Assembly (NCBI GenBank): GCA_937124615.1
Contig: CAKZKR010000016.1
Span: forward strand, 62,001 to 126,000
Direction of reading: 5' to 3'
From: an uncultured bacterium
GTDB taxonomy: Bacteria; Hydrogenedentota; Hydrogenedentia; Hydrogenedentales; Hydrogenedentaceae
DNA: 64,000 nt
The position numbers and the translations under genes are program-made. Shown piece after piece: positions 39,162 through 49,062 of this stretch (positions within the stretch are counted from its first letter, which is position 1; each line of letters opens with the position of its first letter). The notes beneath the pieces were generated by a model. That model worked only from the letters and a program-made list of their open reading frames with translations. It made no database searches and was not told the origin of the DNA.

Positions 39162-41197
39162 CCGGCATCCTCTTGTATCATCTTTTCAAATTCAGATTCC
39201 GTAATTATCTTTATTCCGAACTGTTTCGCTTTTTCTAATTTTGTACCCGGATTATCCCCCACTAAAACAAAATCTGTGTTTTTACTTACAGAAGAAGAGA
39301 CTTTTCCTCCATAAAACTTTATCTTCTGTTCTATCTGCTCCCGAGAATAATCTTTTAATGTTCCAGTTGCAACAAAAGTTTTTCCGTTAAAAATATTTTT
39401 TTCAATACCCTTATTTTCTTCTATTTCTCTGGTTTTTACACCCAATCTTCTCAAATCTTCAATAAGTGATACATTTGTTTTTGTAGAAAAGAAATCTTTA
39501 ATACTTTTTGCAACTACAGGTCCCACTTCATTTATCTCTGTTAATTTACCTATATCTACATATATTAACTCCTCTATGGATTTAAAATTTCGTGCAAGTA
39601 TTTCTGCTAAATGCTGACCTACATGGCGAATACCTAACCCAAACAATAAAGCACTTAATGTCCTATTTTTGCTTTTTTCTATAGCATTAATGAGGTTTTC
39701 AGTCGATTTGTTTCCCATCCTTTCCAATTTTATTACCTGCTCTCTGGTTAGTCGATATAAATCTGCAATATTTTTTACTAATCCCTTATCTACTAATTGT
39801 TCTATTATTGCAGGTCCCAATCCCTCAATGTTCATCGCTCTTCTCTGTGCATAATGTTGTATCTTTTGTTTTAACTGAGCAGGGCATTCTGAACTCAAAC
39901 AACGGTAGAATACACCCTCCGGATCTTTCTGAACCTTACTACCACACACAGGACAAATTTGTGGTATGGGAAATGTTTTAGCATCAGGTGGACGAAGTTC
40001 CAAAATTGGTCTTATAACCTGAGGAATTATTTCTCCAGCTTTTTGAATTTCTACAATATCTCCAATTCTTATATCTTTCCTATCTAATTCTTCAAAGTTA
40101 TGTAAAGTGGCTCTTTTTACTATAGTCCCAGCCAGTGGTACAGGTTCCATCTCTGCAACAGGTGTTAGTGTTCCCGTTTTACCCACCTGTATTTTTATAT
40201 TTAACAATTTTGTTTGGGCCGTTTCAGCAGGGAATTTATACGCAATTACCCATCTTGGAGATTTACTGGTTGTTCCTAATTTTTCACGAATTGTATGTTC
40301 GTTAACTTTTATCACCATTCCATCAATTTCATACTCGAGAGAATAGCGATTGTTTCGCGATAGATTACAGTACTCTATAACCTCTTCAACATTTTCACAT
40401 TTCTTCCAATGTGGGTTTACGGGAAAACCCCATTCTTTTAAACAGTTTAATGTCTCTAAATGGGATTGAATAATATTTTTATCACTATCTTCTAATATAA
40501 CTTCATAAAAATATGCGCTAAGTTTCCTTTGGGCAACCTGTCTTGTATCCTTTAGTTTTAGAGTTCCCGCGGTTGTATTTCTCGGATTTCGGAAAGGTTC
40601 CTCTCCCATTTCTTCTCTTATCTGGTTTAATCGTTCTAATTCTTTATTTATCATAAATACCTCTCCACGGACTTCTAATGAATGCGGAGCAAATTTCATT
40701 AATCGGAGGGGAATTGACCTTATCGTTTTTACATTATCTGTTACATCGTCTCCACGAAAGCCATCGCCTCTTGTTATTGCTTGCTGGTATATACCGTCCT
40801 TATACCTTATTGCTATAGCCACACCATCTATTTTCAATTCCACAACATAGCCAATTTGCTCTATATCATGTATAGACCTTCTTATACGACTATCAAATTC
40901 CCTAATCTCTGCTTCATTGTATGTATTATCGATTGAGAGCATAGGAACGGTATGCTCTACAGATTTAAATTCATCTATAACTTTTCCTCCTACTCTTTGT
41001 GTAGGCGAATAGTCTTTTTTCAATTCTGGATACTGTTTTTCAATTTCTTCCAGTTCTTTCATCAACATATCATACTCATAATCCGATATTTCCGGTGACG
41101 CATGAACATAATAAAGTTCGTTATGCCGTTCTATTTCCCGACACAAATAATCATATCTCTCTTGGGCTTTTTCTAATAGACCATCAAACAAATCCAT
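39158..41197 (-). CDS. ligA: NAD-dependent DNA ligase
   Basis: A 679-residue ligase that seals nicks using NAD. The adenylation Lys is in ELKIDGVA (near residue 118). The Cys4 zinc finger is CPVCGS with CLSSECPAQ (~405-432). The helix-hairpin-helix region includes RAMNIEGLGPAIIEQL, and the C-terminal BRCT domain starts near 600 (GKTFVATGTLKDYSREQIE). All parts and the length are normal. It is upstream of, and overlaps, the STAS-MlaE gene, an unusual coupling. Confidence 0.97.
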   Translation of the reverse strand: MDLFDGLLEKAQERYDYLCREIERHNELYYVHASPEISDYEYDMLMKELEEIEKQYPELKKDYSPTQRVGGKVIDEFKSVEHTVPMLSIDNTYNEAEIREFDSRIRRSIHDIEQIGYVVELKIDGVAIAIRYKDGIYQQAITRGDGFRGDDVTDNVKTIRSIPLRLMKFAPHSLEVRGEVFMINKELERLNQIREEMGEEPFRNPRNTTAGTLKLKDTRQVAQRKLSAYFYEVILEDSDKNIIQSHLETLNCLKEWGFPVNPHWKKCENVEEVIEYCNLSRNNRYSLEYEIDGMVIKVNEHTIREKLGTTSKSPRWVIAYKFPAETAQTKLLNIKIQVGKTGTLTPVAEMEPVPLAGTIVKRATLHNFEELDRKDIRIGDIVEIQKAGEIIPQVIRPILELRPPDAKTFPIPQICPVCGSKVQKDPEGVFYRCLSSECPAQLKQKIQHYAQRRAMNIEGLGPAIIEQLVDKGLVKNIADLYRLTREQVIKLERMGNKSTENLINAIEKSKNRTLSALLFGLGIRHVGQHLAEILARNFKSIEELIYVDIGKLTEINEVGPVVAKSIKDFFSTKTNVSLIEDLRRLGVKTREIEENKGIEKNIFNGKTFVATGTLKDYSREQIEQKIKFYGGKVSSSVSKNTDFVLVGDNPGTKLEKAKQFGIKIITESEFEKMIQEDAG

Positions 41198-41235
41198 ACA
41201 GGTATCCTAAAACAATTACTATTAATCATTAAGTA

Positions 41236-42591
41236 TCAAAAAAGAATAATATCCACTCGTTCTTTGTTCTCCCCTGTGGGGCGATATATAATTATATCTT
41301 TACTTTTATTGTTATTTATATTGCTCGTTCTTATAACTCCAAAAGCGGGGACATTCACTTTCGTCCATTGTTTTGTTTTCAATATATTCTCTTCTAAACC
41401 AACATTAACTTGTATTGTATTGCGGGATTGACCATAAGCAATATCAAGAATTCCATCACCAGAAAAATCATCTACTGCATAAGCAATTTGGTCTCTTCCT
41501 TCAGGAGCATCCATTAGCATTGTTGTTCGATAATCCGGTTTTGCAGGCAGTATATTTTCGTTTGATAAAAACACCTTTGTTTCTACAGATAATTTTCCAC
41601 GTAAAAAGAAGTTAATAAAATTAGTTAATCCGAGAGGAATATTAAAAAGTATCAAATCATCTCTATTATTATTGTTTACATCTTTTAGTAGAGGTAAAGA
41701 AATGGCCCCTCTTATTTTATATTCAAATTGTGGTTTTGCTGAATAATTAAACCCTCCTTCTGATATATATAAAAATATTGTAGTCTTCAGATTTATAGTT
41801 CCCTGAGTCTCTGTAAATAATATATCAGGAAAATTGTCATTGTTTATATCTCCCAACCGGTATGTTGAATCCCACTTTTCTGGATTTTTTCTTTCTATTT
41901 TTATCTTCTTTGTCTCCTTCCAATTTTCACCATAGGCCAAGACCAATTCTTTATCACCTAAAAATGCTACGGGTTTAGGATTATCCTTGCTATTTTTTAT
42001 AGGAAATATTACAGGAAATTGGTAGAATAGGGTCATGTTATTCCCAGAATAGATTTCGTGGAATACATGAAACTCTATTTCTGAAATGGGCATACGATTT
42101 TTGAATATTGTTATCCCTCGTGATGTTGGAATAAACCACTCATCTGTTCCATCATTATCCAAATCATAGGACATATCTCGCATAACTACAGGTTCTTTTG
42201 CGTTATATGAAAAAGTGTTTGGATAACTAATACTTTGTTCTCGCAGTATCCCATCCGTTTCTAATTTATATATATGCAAACTTTCACTGTTTGCTATAAC
42301 AAGAAAATTCTTCTTGTTTTCTATTTTTGTAAAAAATATTACTGAACAGGGTTCGCTTATTTGAGTATTAGTGGAGTATTTATTGGAGAATCTTGGCGTT
42401 TCATATTGCTGATAAAAGGAGATAAGACTTTTATTGTATTCATCCTCTTCTGATATAAAAAGAACTAAATCCTTTAGACTATCATGGTTTATATCTTCAA
42501 CGATAACATCGCGGACTACCGGAGTAATATTTAAAGTTATTAGTTCAGGTTCAAAAAGAAGAAAAGTATATAAAAGAGTTACAAAAAACAT
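41236..42591 (-). CDS. Secreted FG-GAP/VCBS-repeat protein
   Basis: A 451-residue exported protein with a short hydrophobic N-terminus (FFVTLLYTFLLFEP). Repeated D-x-[DN]-x-D-G/N motifs mark calcium-binding FG-GAP blades: DLDNDGTDEWF, GDINNDNFPDILF, DVNNNNRDDLILF, DFSGDGILDIAYG and NINNNKSKDIIIY. This suggests a beta-propeller. It follows the small hypothetical gene by 4 bases. Ligand and role are unknown. Confidence 0.8.
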   Translation of the reverse strand: MFFVTLLYTFLLFEPELITLNITPVVRDVIVEDINHDSLKDLVLFISEEDEYNKSLISFYQQYETPRFSNKYSTNTQISEPCSVIFFTKIENKKNFLVIANSESLHIYKLETDGILREQSISYPNTFSYNAKEPVVMRDMSYDLDNDGTDEWFIPTSRGITIFKNRMPISEIEFHVFHEIYSGNNMTLFYQFPVIFPIKNSKDNPKPVAFLGDKELVLAYGENWKETKKIKIERKNPEKWDSTYRLGDINNDNFPDILFTETQGTINLKTTIFLYISEGGFNYSAKPQFEYKIRGAISLPLLKDVNNNNRDDLILFNIPLGLTNFINFFLRGKLSVETKVFLSNENILPAKPDYRTTMLMDAPEGRDQIAYAVDDFSGDGILDIAYGQSRNTIQVNVGLEENILKTKQWTKVNVPAFGVIRTSNINNNKSKDIIIYRPTGENKERVDIILF

Positions 42592-42595
42592 ATTT

Positions 42596-43072
42596 TTAAT
42601 TATTCTTTAATTTCCCACCATCTTTTATCCCAGTGGCTGGATCTTTTAATTTCCACAATAAATTTTTTGTTTTATTTATAACCATACCAATTTGCTGTTT
42701 TTTCGTTTCTGTTTCCGCTGTTATTTCCATATTTTTTAGCATTTCCAATAAGTTTTCTGTATGCCTATACAACCAGATCATAATATCTTTTTCATCAGGT
42801 AACCTCCTTTTCAATATTGCAATAGGTTGTAATTTCAAATCCCCTCTTTTAAACAGTCCTTCTACTTCTGGGATATTAATATAGAAAGGGTCTAATACCT
42901 TTATCTCCGGATGACTCCTTAAGAAAGATACTATAACAGCCTCGTCAAACCTGTCATCTCTCATTCTGTCCTTACACTTTTGAATTAATGTTTCTAATGG
43001 AACCCATGGGTCTTTGCTTTCGATTAAAACAGATAAACATATTTCTTCAATTATTTCAATTTTTTCCATCAT
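42596..43072 (-). CDS. Hypothetical cytoplasmic protein
   Basis: About 159 residues with no signal peptide or membrane helix; it is mostly helical and charged, with an N-terminal winged-helix-like feel (FDEAVIVSFLRSHPEIKVL). A perfect AGGAGG site precedes two adjacent ATGs at 43072 and 43069; the second has the better spacing. It overlaps the 3' end of the mannosidase gene by up to 17 bases. I recognise no family. Confidence 0.65.
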   Translation of the reverse strand: MMEKIEIIEEICLSVLIESKDPWVPLETLIQKCKDRMRDDRFDEAVIVSFLRSHPEIKVLDPFYINIPEVEGLFKRGDLKLQPIAILKRRLPDEKDIMIWLYRHTENLLEMLKNMEITAETETKKQQIGMVINKTKNLLWKLKDPATGIKDGGKLKNN

Positions 43073-45536
43073 CCACCTCCTCCAAAAGATTCGTTTCAAC
43101 TATCTTTTTCGTATTAAGATTTATTCTTATTGTTTTTATTTCAAACGGATTAAATTTAAGGGGATAAACAAATTGAGCAAATGTAAGATGTAAATTTGTT
43201 ACCGTTTCTTTACCATCTGTCTCATAAGCCCTAATAATTAAATCGTTACCCTCCTCACTTTTTTTTACAACAGAAATAAGAATATTCTCTGCCTCTGTTC
43301 CCAATAAAGTCGCTTGCAGTCTCCTTCTCCCTTCATGTGCAGGTTCGTATTGTGCAATAAGTGGAACATTAAACTCCCATGCTGATTTAACAACCCTTGA
43401 GTCTTTCCATGTACCTTCATGAGGAATAAGTCTTAGTCTCATCTCGTGCCATCCCTGATCAATAATAGAATAGTTTTTTGAGATCTCATACCTGTCGGGA
43501 ACGTGATGTGCATAAGCAGGACTGCGTAAAAGAGTTACCCGTATTACATTGTCTTTCACATCATAAGCATAATTACTATTTGTAATAACGGCTAAACCAT
43601 ATTCCTTTTCGTTAATAATACCGGACAAATCTATCCATTGTTGCCCAACTTCTTCTTCGCCATTGCATAAACGTTCCTGAACGCCATAAGGGACTTCATA
43701 TATGGCCGTACCATTATAGATATTTGTTTCTACAAGCCATTTTAATACTTTGTATTCCTCTAACCAAAGTATGTTTAGAATAACATCAATATCTTTGATA
43801 TCTTTATATAGAATAATTTCCTGTATTACTTTGGATTGATTATACTTAAACTCCTGAACTGCACTTGCCAAAACCTCTCCTTTTGCTTTGATTAACATGT
43901 TTGTTAATAAAAATTTTCCTGCTTCTATTCTATATTCTGAAATATCATGACTCCATGTATCAGAAGCATCTATCAGAGGTACAGGTATACCTAATTTTTT
44001 TATCACATCTACTTTATGTACCTTATCATACAAACGAGAAATCCCCCCAACACAGCAATCAAATTCAATATTCCAATAATCGTTTTCGATATGATTTCTA
44101 TCAACGATAGGCGGATGTGGAATTGTGTGTGGCTTTATATTTAATTTATGCATTTCTTTATGTTCTTCACACTCCTGACGCGCAAAATATACCCTATACC
44201 CCATAGATGGAACTTCCGCAATAAATATATATCTCTTTCGACCTGGTGCACTCGATGGAATAGTTTGAATGGGACAACAGGAATTTTCATCATCAACCAT
44301 TTCTATATCCCCGTTTCCAATACCCCGAGCTACAATTTCAGAGACTACCACAGGTTGCTTTACAGGCCACGCAAGCGGGTTTACAACAATGATAGCATTT
44401 CCTTCTGCTTTTGTATTAATACTCTTTGCAATTTTTTGAAGGGTTTGATTTATCACTATATCGGCTCGATGTCTACTTGCTCCTAATTGATCTCTTACAT
44501 CCGGATAGGCTTCTTTAATACTTGTCCCAGCAAGAATATCATGGAATTGATTAAATAACAAATCTTTCCAAATTGCTTCAAATATTTCTTCGGGATAATC
44601 TACCTCTTTTAACAACCATCCTGCTGTAGCAAATCTTTCCGCTGTTAGTATCCTATGTTCTATCTGTCTATTCAGTTTTTTAATTTCCGATAAGACACTA
44701 TAACAACCCCTTGCATGATGTTGGAGTTCATCTTTTATTATTGGCAAATTTTGTTTTGTTTTTAATAAACCTTCAAAATATTCTTTTATGGTGGAAAACT
44801 TCAATTCGTATTTACTAATTTTTTTTCGGTGTTTTTTAATATTTTCTACTGTTGTCCTTGTGGGGCCTCCCCCATGATTACAAACTCCAAAAAAACACAA
44901 AAATTCGTCCTGATCATCATTCCAATACGGATATTTTTCTATTTTATTAATCTTATCAATTACTTCTTCATATTCCCCTCCATAACTCATGGGAATAACT
45001 GAAGCAATAATTGATGCTCCATCATTAGAAAACCATCGGAATGTTGTCCCATCGGGATAATCCCTTTCCTTCTCTGGACAAGGTCTCATATAAACATAAT
45101 ACTGTATTCCCAATTTGCTTAGAATCTGAGGTAGAGTCCCCGCGTGTCCAAAACTATCGGGAAGGAAAGCGATTTTTGGTTTTCTTTTAAAATGTTTCTG
45201 AAAAAACCTCTGCGAATATAATCCATGACGAACAAAAGATTCACCCGATGTTAAATTACAGTCTGGCTCTACATAGAAACCTCCCGTTATTTCCCATCTT
45301 CCTTCTTCAACTCTTTTTTTAATTTCATTAAACAATTCAGGTTCTGCGTTTTTTATCCACTCATAAAAACATGAATTACCCGCTGTAAATCTTAATTCAG
45401 GAAACTCCTTCATTAAGTTAATTACACTTTGAAAAGTACTTCGTACTTCTGTATATCCTTCCGTCCATCTCCATAACCAAACAGGGTCTATATGAGCATG
45501 TCCAATTAAATGTATTTTTTTCCTTTTACTTTTCAT
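43056..45536 (-). CDS. Glycoside hydrolase family 38 alpha-mannosidase
   Basis: An 826-residue GH38 enzyme without a signal peptide, so it is probably cytoplasmic. The zinc site is visible in HAHIDPVW (H15, D17) and FHDILAGTS; the catalytic nucleophile and zinc ligand is Asp127 in LPDSFGHAGTLPQIL. The C-terminal beta-sandwich domains follow. GH38 enzymes remove alpha-mannose from glycans or mannosylglycerate. A GAAGGG site precedes the ATG. No transporter or regulator for the sugar is in the neighbourhood. Confidence 0.93.
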   Translation of the reverse strand: MKSKRKKIHLIGHAHIDPVWLWRWTEGYTEVRSTFQSVINLMKEFPELRFTAGNSCFYEWIKNAEPELFNEIKKRVEEGRWEITGGFYVEPDCNLTSGESFVRHGLYSQRFFQKHFKRKPKIAFLPDSFGHAGTLPQILSKLGIQYYVYMRPCPEKERDYPDGTTFRWFSNDGASIIASVIPMSYGGEYEEVIDKINKIEKYPYWNDDQDEFLCFFGVCNHGGGPTRTTVENIKKHRKKISKYELKFSTIKEYFEGLLKTKQNLPIIKDELQHHARGCYSVLSEIKKLNRQIEHRILTAERFATAGWLLKEVDYPEEIFEAIWKDLLFNQFHDILAGTSIKEAYPDVRDQLGASRHRADIVINQTLQKIAKSINTKAEGNAIIVVNPLAWPVKQPVVVSEIVARGIGNGDIEMVDDENSCCPIQTIPSSAPGRKRYIFIAEVPSMGYRVYFARQECEEHKEMHKLNIKPHTIPHPPIVDRNHIENDYWNIEFDCCVGGISRLYDKVHKVDVIKKLGIPVPLIDASDTWSHDISEYRIEAGKFLLTNMLIKAKGEVLASAVQEFKYNQSKVIQEIILYKDIKDIDVILNILWLEEYKVLKWLVETNIYNGTAIYEVPYGVQERLCNGEEEVGQQWIDLSGIINEKEYGLAVITNSNYAYDVKDNVIRVTLLRSPAYAHHVPDRYEISKNYSIIDQGWHEMRLRLIPHEGTWKDSRVVKSAWEFNVPLIAQYEPAHEGRRRLQATLLGTEAENILISVVKKSEEGNDLIIRAYETDGKETVTNLHLTFAQFVYPLKFNPFEIKTIRINLNTKKIVETNLLEEVDDGKN

Positions 45537-45676
45537 AGTTATCCCTTCTTTTACTAATATTCAATTTTATCATTTATATCAAACTTAATGTTATTTACAC
45601 TCATTTTACAAAAAAGAAATATTGCTTGTGACTTTATGGTTTAATTAGTTAAATTTAATATTTAAGGAGAAATGTT

Positions 45677-46270
45677 ATGAGAAAAGTATATCTGCTTTAC
45701 CGTTTTATATTCAGTTTGTTTGTTTCATTTGTTTTGGGTTTCTTCCCTCATAAAAGTATATCAGCAGAACAAAGATCTAAAGACACCCCACTCAAATTTA
45801 AAGTTAAGTCAATAGATGGTAATGAGGTAGACCTAAAACAATTCAAGGGCAAAGTAGTAATGATTGTAAATACCGCTTCACGATGCGGTTTTACACCACA
45901 ATATAGACAATTAGAAAGTCTATATCAAAAATATAAAGATAGAGGGTTTGTTATTCTTGCTTTTCCTGCAAATAATTTTATGAATCAAGAACCTGGCAGT
46001 AATGAAGAAATAAGAAATTTCTGTGAGGTCAATTACAAAATTTCATTCCCTTTATTTGAAAAGGTTTCTGTTGATGGCTCGGATATTTGTCCCCTATATA
46101 AGTTCCTAACAACGCGAGATAATGCTCCCTTTGATGGAAGCATTAAATGGAACTTTACAAAATTTCTTATTGGTAAGGATGGAAAAACAATAGCTCGTTT
46201 TGAACCTAAGGTTAGACCTGATGATACATCTGTTATCGATAGCATAGAGAAAGAACTAAGCAAGAACTAA
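45677..46270 (+). CDS. Exported glutathione peroxidase-family protein (Cys type)
   Basis: A 197-residue peroxidase with a signal peptide (1-30). The peroxidatic residue is Cys70 in NTASRCGFTPQY, not selenocysteine. The conserved WNFTKFLI holds the Trp and Asn of the active site. The motif usually written FPCNQFGxQEPG reads FPANNFMNQEPG, so the active-site Gln is Asn and the usual resolving Cys is Ala. It has a strong AAGGAG site and its own upstream region of about 140 bases. The periplasmic peroxide substrate is inferred; thioredoxin is the likelier donor for non-animal members. Confidence 0.9.
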   Translation: MRKVYLLYRFIFSLFVSFVLGFFPHKSISAEQRSKDTPLKFKVKSIDGNEVDLKQFKGKVVMIVNTASRCGFTPQYRQLESLYQKYKDRGFVILAFPANNFMNQEPGSNEEIRNFCEVNYKISFPLFEKVSVDGSDICPLYKFLTTRDNAPFDGSIKWNFTKFLIGKDGKTIARFEPKVRPDDTSVIDSIEKELSKN

Positions 46271-47418
46271 TTCTTCCCAGAAAAAGTAATAAAAATATCT
46301 CTCTCAACCACCTTTTTAATTATTATTTTGTTCATTAAAGATTTGTTGTTACTAATAGAATCAACAATATGAACAATAGGACCATCGAACATTAATCTAT
46401 ACTTTGCTTTTTTTTGGGTTTCAAAAACACACTCTGTTCTGCTCCCATATGTTGCTGTTTCTAAATAATCCACCACATCTTTTATTAAACTTTTATCCTT
46501 GAAATTATCAAAATAAAGATAAACATATTTTATATTCCTTTTATCGTTTAATGACGACAAAAAAGAACATGTAATAATTTTTTGTATAGATTTTATTGCA
46601 CAATCTTCTGCAGACTGTTTTCTCGCTTCTGATAAGTTATTACTCCGCACAGAGGCAGACATGCTAAAAGCATCTAATAGTTTTCCATCAGAGACTCTGA
46701 ACAATTCCATAGTTAGAGTGCAACGAATTTTCTGTATTTGATTTTGGGATAAATCCCCTAAAAGTTCATATTGATTTATTCCAAACACAAAAATATCTGC
46801 ATCCTGGCTCATGGCCATCTTTTTTTTGTCTTCCAGCCCTCCCTGTATCATCTGTATCACTTCAGACTCATTAAAATTATTTTCTATGTTTGTTCTTTGT
46901 ATTATGAATTTAAGATTTTCCATTTTTTCTTCAATTACTTCATAAGCATTAATAGACTCTGTATAAGTTTTTTTTTCTGAAAGACCATGTATATCAATAA
47001 TAAACAATGATATTTTAGGCAGATTCGTTATATGGGGTATTAAAAGAGTCGTAACATCTTTATTTATTAATTCATCGCTTAATTCTGCCTCTATTTCTAT
47101 TACAGATTTATCATTCGTAGTATTCTCGTATAAAATTTTATATGTCCTGATGTACAGAGAGGCCTTGTTAAATATCGGTTTCAAATAATTTAAATATTTT
47201 TCTGGTAATAGGGAAAGAAGATATTGCTCTAAAGCATTTTTTTGGGCCTCTCCTAATGCCATTTGACGTACGAGATAGGATGGTCCTTCTGCAAAACCTT
47301 CAACACGAATACAAATAGTATCCGAATTATTATCAGCCTTTGCCCCAATAATATCGTTCAAAATAATAATTGTTAGTAGGAAGGTTCTCGCAACTCTGCA
47401 CTTACGCAGGAATATCAT
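46267..47418 (-). CDS. Secreted FlgT-like protein, function unknown
   Basis: A 383-residue protein with a signal peptide (to ~28). The first domain has VEGFAEGPSYLVRQMALGEAQKNALEQ, resembling the N-terminal domain of flagellar assembly protein T and LPP20-like proteins, where RQ-AL-AQ-NAL is typical. A second domain (~130-270) resembles the CsgG/TolB-N-like fold found in FlgT. No flagellar gene is near. The ATG overlaps the zinc-peptidase stop by four bases. Confidence 0.65.
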   Translation of the reverse strand: MIFLRKCRVARTFLLTIIILNDIIGAKADNNSDTICIRVEGFAEGPSYLVRQMALGEAQKNALEQYLLSLLPEKYLNYLKPIFNKASLYIRTYKILYENTTNDKSVIEIEAELSDELINKDVTTLLIPHITNLPKISLFIIDIHGLSEKKTYTESINAYEVIEEKMENLKFIIQRTNIENNFNESEVIQMIQGGLEDKKKMAMSQDADIFVFGINQYELLGDLSQNQIQKIRCTLTMELFRVSDGKLLDAFSMSASVRSNNLSEARKQSAEDCAIKSIQKIITCSFLSSLNDKRNIKYVYLYFDNFKDKSLIKDVVDYLETATYGSRTECVFETQKKAKYRLMFDGPIVHIVDSISNNKSLMNKIIIKKVVERDIFITFSGKN

Positions 47419-48116
47419 TCACGACCTCTAAAGATGATTAATAGACGAATTAATTGTAATATTGCAGTTGCAGCAGAAGCCACATAAGTCAAAGCGGCTG
47501 CGTTCAGGACAGCACGAGCACCCTCAAGTTCTTCCTGAGTTAGCAATCTCCCATCGGATAATATTTTTATGGCTCGTTTACTTGCATTAAACTCAACTGG
47601 TAATGTAATTATCGTAAAAAGAACTGCAAGGGAAAACATATAAATCCCAACATTTATCAGCCACTGTGCATGAATTCCAATTGATGTTAAAATAACTCCT
47701 AAAATTATTAATGGGAAAGATAAATTAGAACCTAACGAACTTACTGGATATATAAAATGTCGAACTTGCATTGGAGCATAACTTCTTGCATGCTGTATCA
47801 CATGACCCAGTTCATGAGCTGAAATTCCAATAGAGGATACGCTATTACCATAATATACTGCTTCTGATAAACGAACTTTTTTTTCTATAGGATCGTAATG
47901 GTCTGTAAGTTCTCCTTCTGTTACTTCAATACCGACTCCTCCAATATTTTCTCTTTCTAAGATCCATTGAGCGACATCCCTTCCTGTAATTCTACTCCGG
48001 GTAGGAATGGACGCATATTTTTGATATGTGCTTTTAACTTTTATTTGTGCCCATAGTGCGAATAATGCAGCAGGTATAATTAACAAATCGGCTGGATGAA
48101 ACATATATATCGGCAT
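47415..48116 (-). CDS. YugP-family membrane zinc metallopeptidase
   Basis: A 233-residue member of PF04298. The zinc motif HELGHVIQH is near residue 101, preceded by SSIGISA. Helices at both the N-terminus and C-terminal half (ASAATAILQLIRLLIIF) indicate membrane embedding. GGAG precedes the ATG. It is coupled to the FlgT-like gene. Function in the family is not well known; a role in envelope protein quality control is an inference. Confidence 0.9.
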   Translation of the reverse strand: MPIYMFHPADLLIIPAALFALWAQIKVKSTYQKYASIPTRSRITGRDVAQWILERENIGGVGIEVTEGELTDHYDPIEKKVRLSEAVYYGNSVSSIGISAHELGHVIQHARSYAPMQVRHFIYPVSSLGSNLSFPLIILGVILTSIGIHAQWLINVGIYMFSLAVLFTIITLPVEFNASKRAIKILSDGRLLTQEELEGARAVLNAAALTYVASAATAILQLIRLLIIFRGRE

Positions 48117-48198
48117 ATTTTATCTCCTTTACTTTTTTTTATATTTCACTATAAATACGATTTAAATACAGAAAAAGTTGATATATACCTCTAATAGA

Positions 48199-48933
48199 CT
48201 ATTTTTTTTGTTGATTTAATTGAGTTGATTGATTGGGTTGTACTGGGGGCTTGGGTTGTTGTATTGGTTGAGCTATATTGGGCGTTTCAGACTTCTTCAT
48301 TGAGCAATTCCCATTAAAAATAGCACCCTCCTGTATACTGAACCATTTTAACGCCGTTATATCACCATTTAATCTCGCGGTTTGCTGTAACTTCACTCCA
48401 ACCTCGGCATGAATACTTCCATTAACTTGTCCAGAAATTACTATTTTCTGTCCTGATATTAACTCTGCCTGAATTTTACTATTGGGACCAATTTCTACAT
48501 CGTTTGTAGTTTCGATTTTTCCTTCAACAACTCCATCAATAGAAGCGGATAGTGCCTTGATACTACCTTTGACTTCTGCTGTTTTTCCTAAAACAAGATT
48601 TCCCCTGATTTGTACATTTCCATTAATTTTCCCATAAATTTCTGAATCACACTCACCTCTTATTGAACCTTCAATATACACTTGATCGGGTATAATCATA
48701 ACTTTAAGTCCTGTCTTTTGGGTTTTTGGGATATTTAATGGTTCACTTTCTTTTGTGGTCTGTCGGTCCGTTTCATTTTGAACTATAGTTTTTTTCTCTT
48801 CTAATTTTGGTTGAGGTTTCACAACTTCTTCCTGAGGCGGTTTATTAGCAGGAGACCAAACCTCATCAAATTTGCGAAACCGCAATTTCCCAAATAATGT
48901 CTTTGTTTCTTTTTTTTCCTCGTCCCTACTCAT
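48199..48933 (-). CDS. Bactofilin (polymer-forming cytoskeletal protein)
   Basis: A 244-residue bactofilin (PF04519). Residues ~85-195 are the right-handed beta-helix core (VYIEGSIRGECDSEIYGKINGNVQIRGN). The N-terminal ~80 residues are charged and disordered, and the C-terminus is a Gln/Pro/Asn-rich tail. Bactofilins polymerise without nucleotide and scaffold cell-wall enzymes. It reads away from lipA and lies 82 bases upstream of the zinc peptidase, so the pair may work in wall remodelling. Confidence 0.92.
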   Translation of the reverse strand: MSRDEEKKETKTLFGKLRFRKFDEVWSPANKPPQEEVVKPQPKLEEKKTIVQNETDRQTTKESEPLNIPKTQKTGLKVMIIPDQVYIEGSIRGECDSEIYGKINGNVQIRGNLVLGKTAEVKGSIKALSASIDGVVEGKIETTNDVEIGPNSKIQAELISGQKIVISGQVNGSIHAEVGVKLQQTARLNGDITALKWFSIQEGAIFNGNCSMKKSETPNIAQPIQQPKPPVQPNQSTQLNQQKK

Positions 48934-49002
48934 TATAAAAATCCTTTAGACGAGTTTAAGTTTATTGTCTATTATGTTTAATTATAACAAATATCAAACA
49001 TT

Positions 49003-49031
49003 TTATCATCTTTACATATCCATGATATAAT
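49003..49031 (+). promoter_or_regulatory. Extended -10 promoter for lipA
   Basis: TGATATAAT at 49023-49031 is a perfect extended -10. TTATCA at 49003-49008 is a moderate -35 at 17-base spacing. Transcription would start near 49038, 25 bases before the lipA ATG at 49063. The same nine-base extended -10 recurs before leuC. Confidence 0.5.
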
Positions 49032-49062
49032 TTCATTCCTATTCAATATTTGGGACATATCA

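Noticed and set aside
45886-45891. Possible selenocysteine at the peroxidase active site
   Set aside because: The codon in ASRCGF is an ordinary cysteine codon and there is no in-frame TGA before the stop.
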